A DNA stretch of 64,000 nt. Source: Stachybotrys elegans. Taxonomy: Eukaryota > Ascomycota > Sordariomycetes > Hypocreales > Stachybotryaceae. Shown here piece by piece: positions 32,384 through 43,250 of this stretch. The notes under the pieces are model-generated. The model had not been told where the DNA came from and did not search any database. It was given only the letters and a program-made list of their open reading frames with translations. Every line of letters starts with the position of its first letter. Position 1 is the stretch's first letter. The stretch lies in assembly GCA_020746835.1 (NCBI GenBank), contig JAGPNK010000006.1, positions 620,001 through 684,000 on the forward strand, written 5' to 3'. Position numbers and translations under genes: made by a program.

Positions 32384-33180
32384 GTGGGGGGTTGTATTGA
32401 TGGCAGAGGTACTACTACTGAGTGCTCAGGCGTGAAGGGTACCGAGATTACGATGATAGAGGCAACCTTCAAGCAGCATGAGCCGACGCTGGCAGCCTAT
32501 CTACAGCACGGCAATAGAGGGTTTATACGTTCATCTTGCAGGAGAAGAAAATGTTTGTCACACAGCATTGCTGGGTATAAAGGTACCTAAGTACTAGGTG
32601 CTAAGTACCTAAGTTGTTATGATCTGCTGGAGTAATCCGTGACGACGAGCGAAATGAAAGAAGGGAAAAGAGGAACGACGAAAGACGAAAGGGCAGGCAA
32701 ACCGCACGAGAATCTGGTACTGCATGTCATCAGAAATTGTTTGCCTCAGTCTGAGGTGATTTGCACTGATCAACTGACCCTAAAGAACCCGCCCGCACTT
32801 GGAGTGAAAAATTCAACCCCCCATCGTCAGTGGCCGTCGCTGCTACACAGTACTTGCCTCGTACCTGCATGGACGAGCTTTTCTCAGGGAAAAACCACCA
32901 AAGAAGGCATTTGAGATCCGTAGAAAATGGTCACACTGAGGGGTTCGTGTACTTTAGTCGGTGAGGTGTTAAGCCCCGGCAGATCCACTACCAGCACCAG
33001 CCCCAATCTGAGAGAAAACTGTTAGTGTTTGCCTCACCGACTCAGTGCTTCCCAACACAAGTGCGGGACCTGTACCTTGCCGCATCGTTGTGCGCTAACC
33101 AAGACGGGCCAGGCCACCACCTTAGTCGCGGAAGGTTCAGTCCACACCAGATGTGCGGCAGGCGAAAGACTGGGAGAAAG

Positions 33181-33380
33181 AAAAAAAAAAAATCTGGCCA
33201 GGTGAAATTACTCCTCCTCTTCTCTCCCACACAATCGTCAACCCTTATCCTCCAGGTTTTCAAATCCCATAAAGGCGAGTTGGTTCAGAGGTACGGTCTT
33301 CGTACTTGATCTCTGTCCTTGCTCACTTGTTCTTCAACTTCATAAAATCACCAAAAAAAATTGAAAATCCGCCAAAAAAT
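33181..33380 (+). promoter_or_regulatory. A-rich tracts in the PABP leader region
   Basis: Two A-rich areas upstream of the PABP start: an A12 run at about 33181-33192, and ATAAAATCACCAAAAAAAA followed by TTGAAAATCCGCCAAAAAATC at 33342-33380. Poly(A)-binding protein mRNAs in other eukaryotes carry A-rich 5' UTR elements that PABP binds to limit its own translation. The position fits that logic; the mRNA start has not been shown, so the upstream A12 may be outside the transcript. Confidence 0.5.
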
Positions 33381-33711
33381 CCCACCCGCTACCTCCAACT
33401 ACCTACCCACCAAACCCGGCATCTTCTGCGTCTCACCTTGCGACCGGTCGATCCATTCCCCCTCCTATTCTCAATCGAAATCTCTGCTCCAGGTCGACTT
33501 TGCATCGTGCCCTTGAGAGCTTTGATCTCCTTTGGAAAAGCATCTCTACTGTTGCCTGTTCTTTGTTGGCAACTCCGCACCACTAGGCTCGTGCCACTTG
33601 CGTCTTTATCACAAAGAAAGTTGGTTTCCCACGGAATTTGCATATATCTAGCAGCAACCCAGGACGCTGACTACGACACAGGACCCCCAGGATATCCTGC
33701 CAAACAACACC

Positions 33712-36020
33712 ATGGCCTCTAACGCTGCTGCCGGCGCTGTTGACCAGCTTGCCAACGATCTGAACAATACCTCCCTGAACAGCGGTGATGCCAAGGCGCC
33801 CGCTATCGACACCAACGTGAGCGCTGGTGCTGATGATGGCTCCGGCCCTACCCCCAACTCCGCTGCTCCTCACCCCCAGAACTCGGCCTCCCTCTACGTC
33901 GGAGAGCTCGACCCCTCCGTCACCGAGGCCATGCTGTTCGAGCTCTTCTCCCAGATCGGCGCCGTTGCTTCGATTCGTGTTTGCCGTGACGCCGTCACTC
34001 GTCGCTCTCTCGGCTACGCCTATGTCAACTACAACTCGACTTCTGATGGCGAGAAGGCTCTCGAGGAGCTCAACTACACCCTCATCAAGGGCCGTCCCTG
34101 CCGTATCATGTGGTCCCAGCGTGATCCTGCTCTGCGCAAGACTGGCCAGGGCAACGTTTTTATCAAGAACCTGGATGTCGCTATTGACAACAAGGCTCTG
34201 CACGACACCTTCGCCGCTTTTGGGAACATCCTGAGCTGCAAGGTTGCTCAGGACGAGAACGGCAACTCCAAGGGCTACGGCTTCGTCCACTACGAGACCG
34301 ATGAGGCTGCTCAACAGGCCATCAAGCATGTTAACGGCATGCTTCTCAACGAGAAGAAGGTCTACGTCGGCCACCACATCCCCAAGAAGGACCGTCAGAG
34401 CAAGTTTGAGGAGATGAAGGCCAACTTCACCAACGTCTACGTCAAGAACATCAACAACGAGGTGTCTGACGATGATTTCCGTGAGCTTTTCGAGAAGTTT
34501 GGCGATGTTACCTCCTCTTCTTTGGCCCGCGACCAGGACGGAAAGAACCGTGGCTTTGGCTTTGTTAACTTTACCACCCACGAGAGTGCTTCCAAGGCCG
34601 TCGACGAGCTCAACGGCAAGGACTTCCGTGGCCAGGAGCTGTACGTTGGCCGCGCCCAGAAGAAGCATGAGCGTGAGGAGGAGCTCCGCAAGTCTTATGA
34701 GGCCGCTCGCTTGGAGAAGGCCAACAAGTACCAGGGAGTCAACCTGTACATCAAGAACCTTGACGATGACGTCGATGACGATAAGCTCCGACAGATGTTC
34801 TCCGAGTTTGGTCCCATCACCTCGGCCAAGGTTATGCGTGACAGCCTCACCGAGGGCGAGGAAGAGAAGGAGAAGGACCCCAAGGACAAGGAGAACAAGA
34901 AGGACTCCGGAAGCGAGGAAGAGGACAACGCTGACAAGAAGTCGGACAAGAAGTCTGATAAGAAGCTTGGCAAGAGCAAGGGCTTCGGCTTCGTATGCTT
35001 CAGCAACCCCGACGACGCCACCAAGGCCGTCGCTGAGATGAACCAGCGCATGATCAACGGCAAGCCCCTCTACGTTGCCCTCGCTCAGCGTAAGGACGTC
35101 CGCAAGAGCCAGCTTGAGGCAAGCATCCAGGCTCGCAACCAGCTGCGCATGCAGCAGGCCGCCGCAGCAGCTGGTATGCCCCAGCAGTACATGCAGCCCC
35201 CTGTCTTCTATGCCCCGGGTCAACAGCCCGGTTTCATGCCTCAGGGCGGCGGCCGTGGTATGCCCTTCCCTCAGCCTGGTATGGGTATGCCTGGTGTGCA
35301 GGGCGGTCGTCCTGGTCAGTTCCCCGGCTACCCTCAGCAAGGCGGCCGTGGCGGAGTGCCCCAAGGTGTTCCCCCCAACATGTATGGCATGCCCGGCCAA
35401 TTTCCTCCTCAGTACGGCCAGCCTGGTACTCCCCAGTTCATGGCTGCTATGCAGCAGGTTCAGCAGGCTGCTCTTGCTGGTGGCCGCGGTGGTCCTCAGG
35501 GCGGTCGTGGCGGCATGCCTGGCGTCCCCCCCAACGTTGGTGGCATGCAGGGTGCTGGCATGCCTGGTTACCCCCCTAACAACCGCCAGCAGGGCGGCAT
35601 GGGCCGTGGCCAGAACGCCAATGCCGGCCGCAACGGCAACTTCCCCAACCAGGCTGGCCGTGGTAACGAGATGAGCGCCGGCGCTGTCCTCCAGGCCCAG
35701 CTGGCTGCTGCTCCCCCGCCCAGCAGAAGCAGATTATTGGAGAGATGATCTTCCCCAAGATCTCGGCCATCAACGCCGAGCTCGCTGGCAAGATCACTGG
35801 TATGCTGTTGGAGATGGACAACTCGGAGCTTGTTAACCTGTAAGCTTTATCTCTTATACTCGGTGTGCCAACATTTGCTAACATGTATGCTTTTAGGATC
35901 GAGGACGAAGCTGCCCTGAAGGCCAAGGTCGACGAGGCTCTTGCTGTCTATGATGAGTACATCAAGGCACAGGGTACCGAGGGCGGCGAGGCCAAGAAGG
36001 AGGAGGAGACCAAGGCTTAA
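33712..36020 (+). CDS. pab1: Polyadenylate-binding protein (PABP), with apparent 1-base frame break before MLLE domain
   Basis: The ATG at 33712 opens a frame with four RRMs at about 60-138 ([10 protein letters not shown]), 148-225 ([16 protein letters not shown]), 241-318 ([16 protein letters not shown]) and 344-466 ([16 protein letters not shown]). These are followed by a Pro/Gly/Met/Gln-rich linker. The C-terminal MLLE (PABC) domain ([37 protein letters not shown]) is read only in another frame from about 35715. It continues over an intron at 35840-35896 and stops at 36020. The two frames meet at a C5 run (35713-35717); one additional base would join them, so the frame break looks like an assembly or sequencing deletion. 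As assembled, the first frame stops at 35748. PABP binds poly(A) and eIF4G and protects mRNA. Confidence 0.95.
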
Positions 36021-36950
36021 GCCTGCGGCCACCTTCTGATGATTTCCTTTGTCGAACAAAAGTTACAGAGGGCGCTTCCAGGAGTACGACCAAATGAACG
36101 CATGGACGACCACGATGCATGAAGATCATTCTTATTTCGGTCATACTATGCCATGGCGGCACCGTTATGTACTGATAGACTTTTTTCTTTGCTACTTCTT
36201 TCCCAAGGAGGGAGACGGCATTTCTTACGGTCTAGGTGGATTGGCAGGTTCTCCAAGGAATGGATGCCGGATCTCGAGGATGACTACTGATGGCGTCATC
36301 GACGACACAAACCACCCGGAAGGCGTTGAAGGTTGTAGGTTTTCTGAAGCCTGGCGGCCTATACCCCACTGAACGGCCCATGTTTTTTACCAGGCGATTG
36401 ACGCAGAGGTTTATGCGGATAGGACTTTAATAGAGTATCTGATAACCAATCTTGTGCATGAGAGCGCCTTAGTGATACCCATGTTGTGTAGAGTTCAAGT
36501 CACGCCGAGGGAATATCATTATTATTTAAATCATGTCAATTAACTATCATAACTACCTGCTTAGTACACGGCATAACCAGGTGCCTGACAACCCAATCCT
36601 GAGACAGGTGATTTGTGTTCCACTATGCTACAAATGCCGTCGACGGCGTAAGTGTGCCCTCCAGTGACCAGGGGTTCGTTCCTCCGATATCCTCCCCCCC
36701 CCCTTCTAGATGTCCAGAAGAACGACTTATTCCGGTTATACGCCATGCAAGTCACATCCATCGCCACCATACCTACAAGGTTTCTCGCTGATGAAATACA
36801 GGAAAGGAATCCAAGAGACCAATAACTTGCGCCATATGAAAAGGGAGTTGCTTCCAGAAATGCAGAACGCTGAGACTTTTCTCTCGCTCATCTGTTTAGT
36901 CGATGTTGTGTTTATGTTGCCTAGGCACGTGTGGCCTTAGCGGATGGCTA
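36021..36950. other. Convergent intergenic region
   Basis: 3' UTRs of PABP and the membrane protein gene. AT-rich near 36520-36560, with a C-run at about 36692-36703. No gene seen. Confidence 0.5.
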
Positions 36951-38806
36951 TTAGTTGGTCTCGCCGATGACGCCTTGGCCGTGCTCAATCATGTACTTCT
37001 TGCCAGGCACACTGGCGAAGAGCGATTCCATGACCTTGCCCTTTTGTTGGCGGCGGACCTCACCGAGGTAGTCGCTGACGTCGCTAAGACCTCGAATCTG
37101 GTCTTCGAGAGTGAGGGTGGTTGAGTTAAGGCCTCGAACCAGAGGGGAGACGAGCTTGCCGCGAAGGCTCTCGAGGGAGGCCTTGAGGGTAAGCAGCTTG
37201 CCGTTATGCTCGACAAGAACCCCCTTGTTGCGGACGGTTTTGTCACGAACGTTGCGCAGGAGAAGGCGGTTTTGCTCAAACTTGCGCAATTCAGCGGCAC
37301 GGGCCCCAAGGATGCGAGCCCACATGCTGGAGAGGAGATCGGCATGCATCTCCTCCTGGGCCGAAGACTCGCGCACAACCGTGCGGGCGAGGTTAAGGAA
37401 GTGGAAGTCGACTGATTCGAAGAGAGCAAAGAGCGTCATGCTGTGCTGGAGCTCAGCCGAGATGCTGTCCTCGAGAACGGTGAGGAACTCGGTGAAGAGC
37501 AGCTGGACCATGCGCTGCTCACGCTGAGGGTTGCTGGCACCGAAGACGTAGTTTGCGATGCTGCCGACAGTTGTCGGGGCACCAGTGCGGTCTTCGAGTA
37601 TACCGCACTGCGAGAGCAGTTCATGAACGTTATCATAAGCAGATGCGATAGTAGATGGGGGAGGAAGACTGTTTAGGCGGTTGAGGTGCATCTTGGCCCA
37701 ATCCATTACGTTGAGGATTCTGGTAACATGTTAGCCGCTGAACATAAAAGGGCTTATGCAAATGGCTTACCCGTCGATGTCGCCATCGACACGTGCAAAG
37801 AATTTGGTCATTTCTATGGCCAGAGTCTTCATAGTCTCACTGAGGGCATCCAGATCAGCGACGATGCTCGCGGCATCTCTCATGTCACTCGTCCTGACGC
37901 TCTCTCCCAAGTCCCAGACGGCGACGCTGGTGGCCTGGAGATCATGCACCTGTGAGACGGCATGTTCGGAATAGTAAATTAGGGGCTCAAATGAGCGGGC
38001 CACACCGGCGACCTTGACGAGATCACCTGCCGGACGGGGCGCGGCGGGGGTGGCGAGGAACTTCATGAAGCTGAAGCTTGCCATGAGGACAGTAATGGTG
38101 CAGAAGAGCGACGACCAAGTGCCAGCGAGCCACCCGTACTGCTTGCTAATATATTCGATGGCAGTTTCAATAGGCGCCGTGCGTTGCTGAACCTCGGCGC
38201 GAACCGCGAAGCGGAAGTCTACCTCGGGTTAGAGACGGAAAGAGATGAAGATGATAGCGACTTACAATTATCGTTGGGGACCCCATCTTGGGAAATGGCG
38301 AGGTCACCTTTCGAGAAATGCCTATTCTGCTGGAGTTGATGCTGCAGCTGAGACTGATCAACTCGCAGCGTGGGATCATCTCCAAGGTCGGGGCTGGGCG
38401 AGCGGCCCTTCTCGGGGCTCATGCTGCCCCTAGGTAACCTTGTACGAATAGCACGCTGAAGAACGTCGTCTTCAAGAGCGCCAGTAAGGCCACGACGGTG
38501 GACGCCGACTGAGCTGGCGCGGCTCTCAGCGACTCGGATAGGGCGAGGGGCGAACTCAGCCGGTGGCTTCCAGAAACCGCGATTCCGATCACCGTTGTCG
38601 AGGTTCCGCCATGCCGGCGGCGAGTACCCACCCTCTGACACGGCTTCGGATGCCTCGCGGAGACGCGGGCGGTGAAGATCCTCGTCGAGCTCCTCCTCCG
38701 AATCCAGCTCGCTTAGGACCGAGTGGCGAAGAGACGTTGGACTTAGACTTGGTGGGTGTTCGTAGTCTTGAAGAGAGTCGTCGAGACCGTGCATGTGGTC
38801 GGCCAT
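36951..38806 (-). CDS. Conserved fungal membrane protein of unknown function
   Basis: Three exons, 38806-38266, 38218-37771 and 37719-36951, spliced across 47- and 51-bp introns; 585 residues from the ATG at 38806. The first ~180 residues are acidic/Ser/Pro-rich and look disordered (MADHMHGLDDSL, SELDSEEELDEDL). A hydrophobic helix, SLFCTITVLMASFSFMKFL, follows exon 2's start. The remainder is helical with predicted coiled coils. I cannot name the family. A possible additional N-terminal part, in another frame, lies upstream at 38807-39221 and may belong to the same protein (see that entry). No catalytic motif is visible. Confidence 0.75.
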
Positions 38807-39221
38807 GGTCAGGGCTGGCCGGCTCGGCGGCGGCGGTGATGGGGGTTGCGTTGCCCCGGGGATGGTGCTCTAGGAGACGGTCCCGCCGGAGCCGGGTCGC
38901 AAAGGCGAGGTCGAGGTCTTGGCTGGAGAGGACGTATGACTGGTCCTGTAGGACAAGCTGGCTGTGGCCGTAGGGCAGCTCGGGAAGAGCCTTCCGGGAG
39001 GTATCTGGGTAGTTGGCGGTGACGGCGGAAGAAACAGAAGCTTTGGGCAGCACCCAAGCTACGGCGGAACTTATGCGCTGGAAGAAGCCAACGGGAAGAA
39101 GGTGGGAGACGTAAAAGGATAGAAATATGAGGAGGATAACGAAGCTTGTGAGAAAGGTACTCGGGGCGACGGTGATGCTGATGAGCGAGAGGTTGTTATT
39201 TACGGTGAAGAGTGAATTCAT
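38807..39221 (-). CDS. Open frame with one membrane helix, probably the N-terminus of the downstream gene
   Basis: The ATG at 39221 sits in a good context (ctccATGA) after a pyrimidine-rich leader. It opens a coherent protein with a strong hydrophobic helix (STFLTSFVILLIFLSFYV) followed by GFFQRISSAVAWVLPK and a polar region ending LEHHPRGNATPITAAAEPA. The frame then turns into an Arg-rich shadow while the frame of the downstream membrane protein takes over. The downstream frame opens right after a TAG at about 38868 and continues past its own ATG. No convincing intron was found between them. One extra base in the G5 run at 38841-38845 would explain the break; a separate small protein or an upstream ORF is the alternative. 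Confidence 0.5.
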
Positions 39222-41045
39222 GGAGCCGGCGTGCCCTTGTTGGTGAAAGTGTGAATGGCCTCTTTGAATGTTTAGGCAGATACCTGTACAGATGTACAGA
39301 TAGATATCTTAGGGAACCAATCACAGACAAGCCAGGTTGCAAGTCCCGTGGAGGAAGAAAGGGAGGAAGAGGGAAAGAAGGAAGGAAGGAAGGATGGAAC
39401 GGGAGGGATGGAGGAGAAAGGTGACTGCCTTAGATAGAAAGATAGGCAGGCAGAGAAAGAGCCAAGGCAGGTAGGTTCGGGAAAGAGAAAGAGGCGGGGG
39501 GAGGGGGGGGGGGTGATGTTTCGAAGGCGATTTGCAGCTACTGGACTCGGGAGGACTTGTTTCTTTGCTAAGGTTCAGGTTCGTTTTTCCCCCTTCCCAT
39601 CTTTTTCTCGACTGTTTTTTTTTTTTTTTTGGCTGTATTGTCTCTGACTAGGCCGGCAGAGCTGGTTCGTCCCGTCCCAGCGGGGCCGTTTATGCCCAGG
39701 TCCTAAGATATCCATGCGTGCCCCCTGAGAGCCCCAAGTCACTCCAAGCAAGGTACCGGCCAATGGCCCTCGCCTCCGGTACGAGCATCGCCCGTTTCTC
39801 TGGCTGCCAGTTGCTTTCCCTTGCTCCCCCCTTCTGCGTTTTGCCGTCTCACACGGACGTTGCTCGAGCGAAATCGAGAGGCTGGGGCCAGCGCAGCGCT
39901 CCTCCTTCACCCCACCTCGGGTCCCCGCCAGCGCTCGCCCTCAGCCAATCCGCACATCTTTCCCCCCCTCCTCCTCTCCGTCCTAGAGGAAAGAGCAGCC
40001 CAACTGGCGTGGTGCCCCGCGCTAAGACCGCTTTGGGACAGGTACTATGCATACACTTAAACGGACACCGCAGGACAAAACACGACAAGGTACGGGTGCG
40101 AAGAGGGGAACGTATTTTGGAAAGATAAGGTGACGAAGGAGAAAGAGGTGTGTATAGAGGATTTGCATCACGAGGTCAATACTCGGATTGTTGTGAGGTA
40201 TTTATCCTTCACGGGATGGGCGAGCGCGACGCGGACCCAACGCGTATCAGACACGTGCAGATGTCGTGGCGGTCATGACCATTTTCGTGCCATTGGCTCT
40301 CTCTTATTATTTTTCTGACGCGGGGTAAGGGCTGGCTCTACCATTGGTCCTTGCAATGTTTTTGTTTTGATCCAACTCGAGGCCGCCTGCGACATGGTCC
40401 AGCCTGCTGGCCGTCTAGCTGCTCCCAATCGGAGACTTGCCCGAATACATGGAATATCCTTGCTGCGGCCTGTGGCCTGCCGCGCTGCGCTATCACGATG
40501 AGCAAGGAGAGGGGGCTGGGGGCAGACAAACCATCCATGAAGTCATGTCCATGCAACCACTTCTCATCCTGGCTGTGACTGACGCTCCGTACATATGGAC
40601 TGCCTTATCTTCAAATGCCGAATATCGCCTGGCCTCTATATAGGCGCTTGCTTCGACCACGTGCCACTTCATGGAGCCAACTCATGACATCAGCAGCCTT
40701 CCACAACACAGTAAACGGGAAGAAAGAGGAGTTGCTGCGTCTTTGTTTTCGCTGAGACTAATTTTTACCAATCCCTCAAATATGCTGCCTTGAAAAAAAA
40801 AAACCAACCTAGCCATAACGGATCATCAGAGTACTGATAAAAGAATGTAACGGGATTCGACTCCTCCACCTGTTCACCGTGCTTCTTCATACTGCCAATG
40901 GGCTTGTTGCATCCCCAAGAGCTGCCCTCACAAGGTACCTGCCCCCTCTGCCATGTGTAACAGTGGCCGATAATACTCCGTAGCATACATCAAATTACTC
41001 GCTTGAGCTTTGAGACCCAGGTCCCTCCAAGACACCTCGACTCAG
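39222..41045. other. Intergenic with low-complexity DNA
   Basis: Leader and promoter of the minus-strand membrane protein gene, then the 3' region of the USP-domain gene. Contains a GGAAG repeat (39375-39396), G-runs (39495-39512) and a T16 run (39615-39630). No gene seen. Confidence 0.5.
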
Positions 41046-43250
41046 CTAGTCAATCTTAGCGTTCGCAAGGCTCCTGGCTGCAGGATTCGTGAGGTTGTTG
41101 ACTTGGCGCACTGCGTCCCTCTTGTACTTGCTGTGCTTTCGGAGTCTTTTCCTTGCCACCATGACTGGTACTGAGCTCTTGGTCACCAGGTAGTTGGAGA
41201 AAGAACCCAGAATGACACTGCAAGTATTGTTAGTTTTCGGCCACTATCCACGGTGGATTGTTACTTACCCCTTCAATGCGCTGCGCCCTCGGCTTCCTAT
41301 CACCACCAGCGTAGGCTCGATGTGGTCAATCACCTCTGTGATCAAATGCTTGGGGTTCTTGCAGTGCAGCACTTCCACTACTACCCGGACCTGAAGCCTT
41401 GTCTTGCGCAACAACCGTAATACCTTGTCCGTGATGACCTGGACCGCCCTGGTCCTCTCTTCACTCGCTTTGGTGCGGTCGTCACCACGGGCAGGCGAAG
41501 ACCCTGGCGTGCTATTTGAGTCGCCCCTTAGGTGGAATGCTGATGGCCTCCTATACTCCGACTTGGTGCTCGACAATGCGCTGAGCGCGGCGACCTGCTC
41601 CTTGGCCACCTGCACATCTTCCGCAGTCGGGGTACCCTCGCCTCCCACAATGCCCGTCTCCTCATCCACGCAGTAGATGGCAATCAGGGTATCGCCATCT
41701 CGTAGCACCGTCCCAATCGCCCACTCTAGTGCATGCGTGGATTCGTCACTCAGGTCGGTTGCGACCAGGTACTTGCGCGCTCTCTCATCATCAGCCTGCT
41801 TCGCAATTCTACTGTATTCGCCACGGTAGATGATTCGAATCGAACGGTTAGCCTCTGGCGTGTTTACGATGCTGGTCATGGAGAAAGATAGGTTTTGTGC
41901 CCTCTTGATATCATCTACATCAGCCTCGTCGTCTGAGTCGTAGATAGAAGGCGTTGCAGATCCGGGGCGGTGGTCGAAGCTCGTATGGGGATGGACCGCC
42001 TTTGAAGCCTTAACCGTGTCTCCTGATGTATTTGTGACTTTGATTTCAGGATCGGGGAGAAGTGACCGGTACTTGTACGGTTGCTGAGAAGCTACTTGTA
42101 CTCCTGTTATGTGTTAGCGACTGATAGATTGGTAGGCAAGCGAGCCACGCAACGTACGTTCATCTTCTGCGGCTGCCAGTAAGCTCTGTGCTTGGCGATC
42201 AGACTTGGGCAGTGATGATTTCACCTCATCACTGAATGAGGTGACACCCGGGCTAGGGGATCGAGGTGCCATCTTACGTCCTCGATCCTCGTCGCTGCTA
42301 TAATGGTCATCATCCTCATCACTTGAGCCCAGGTGCTCTCCATCGGGACCTAGGTAATCCTTGACTAATCTACCCTCCCCGGCTTGGTCCGACTGCTTAC
42401 GTAGAGGAAGCTGCGAGAGGCTCCCGCCTGATATGGCGAGGTTGGCATCCGACAGTCTCCGGTATGCACTGTTCATATCCATGATCTGCCCGTCGCCGAG
42501 CATGACCTTGTTGGGCGGAAGCATGGACGAAAACGTCGCAGGTGACCTAGACCTTGGGTTGAGTCGGTTGTGGGGAGACTTGGATTTCCCTAGGCGGTTG
42601 CCCATGGATGAACGCCGGTTGTTGTCACCTGAGAAGCTCAGACTGCTCAGGTCCGCATTTCTAAGCGCATCTGCCATTGCTGAGTTGCTCCTAGCCTTGC
42701 TGTGGTTACGCTTGTTAGGGACGCCGGGTTGGTGAGAGAGAATGTCGGAGAATTGGTAGTTGGCAATGGGATTGTTACGATTCGTAGAGGGCATCCGTGG
42801 CACATAGTCAGAGCTCCTGGTCCCCGTATCTCCGCTGCGTGAGCCCGAGCTATGGGATGACGACGCCTTGTAGAGCTCGCCGCTCAGGGTTGGGGAGCCG
42901 GGGGGGTTCAGCGATGGCAACGGCGTATCGATATCCAGCATGCTTCGAATGGGAGCGGGTGGGGGGGATGCGGGAGGAGTGTCAATGTCAAGCATGCTCC
43001 GGACAGGCGCCTGTGTGGTTGGAACATGCCTGCCAGAGCTGTTGCTGGGCCTGGCAGGACCCTCTTCGGCAATGTCGAGGAGGCTACGAACCGGCGATCG
43101 TGGCACGCCGTAGGGCGAAGCCGAGCGTATCCTCTCAGAGGGGTTGGACGACTGTGAATTGCTTCCGCTGTTCTCGAGAAGAGCAAGCACCTCCTTCCGC
43201 TCCATATCAAGCATAGCATCTATGCTCATGGGCCTGTGGTTGTGCGACAT
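41046..43250 (-). CDS. Universal stress protein (USP) domain protein with long N-terminal region
   Basis: Three exons, 43250-42158, 42103-41269 and 41217-41046; 699 residues. The N-terminal 400 residues are Ser/Pro/Arg-rich and disordered, with repeated RSMLDI-type motifs. The C-terminal USP domain starts near KYLVATDLSDESTHALEWAIG. It contains the ATP-binding pattern G-x2-G-x9-G-S (GSRGRSALKGVILGSFS), which spans the last intron, so this is an ATP-binding type USP. It ends KSSVPVMVARKRLRKHSK, basic. Bacterial USPs protect under stress; fungal USP-domain proteins of this size are poorly characterised. Function is inferred only by domain. Confidence 0.9.
42890..43235 (-). repeat. Coding repeat: RSLLDI/RSMLDI motifs
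   Basis: Three copies of PVRSLLDI, PVRSMLDI and PIRSMLDI, plus a related IDAMLDME at the N-terminus, spaced 22-42 residues apart in the disordered part of the USP-domain protein. They look like repeated short docking motifs. Confidence 0.8.

Larger units (their letters stand above)
32014..33711. promoter_or_regulatory. Divergent promoter, hul5 and poly(A)-binding protein
   Basis: A 1.7-kb region between divergent starts. The left half is rich in GTACC-type small palindromes (32220-32612). The right half has pyrimidine-rich and A-rich stretches that fit a PABP promoter and leader. No protein gene recognised. Confidence 0.6.

Noticed and set aside
32640..32914. 91-codon plus-strand frame in the divergent promoter
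   Set aside because: Lys/Glu/Thr-rich translation of purine-rich DNA with no domain; sits in the promoter between two divergent genes.
33583..35400. 605-codon minus-strand open frame opposite PABP
   Set aside because: Antisense shadow of a highly codon-biased gene. The predicted protein is a Val/Leu/Gly/Ala string that repeats with the RRMs and has no recognisable domain.
40840..40870. GTCGAATCCC on the minus strand, resembling a B box
   Set aside because: Lacks the GGTTC part of the consensus and has no partner A box.
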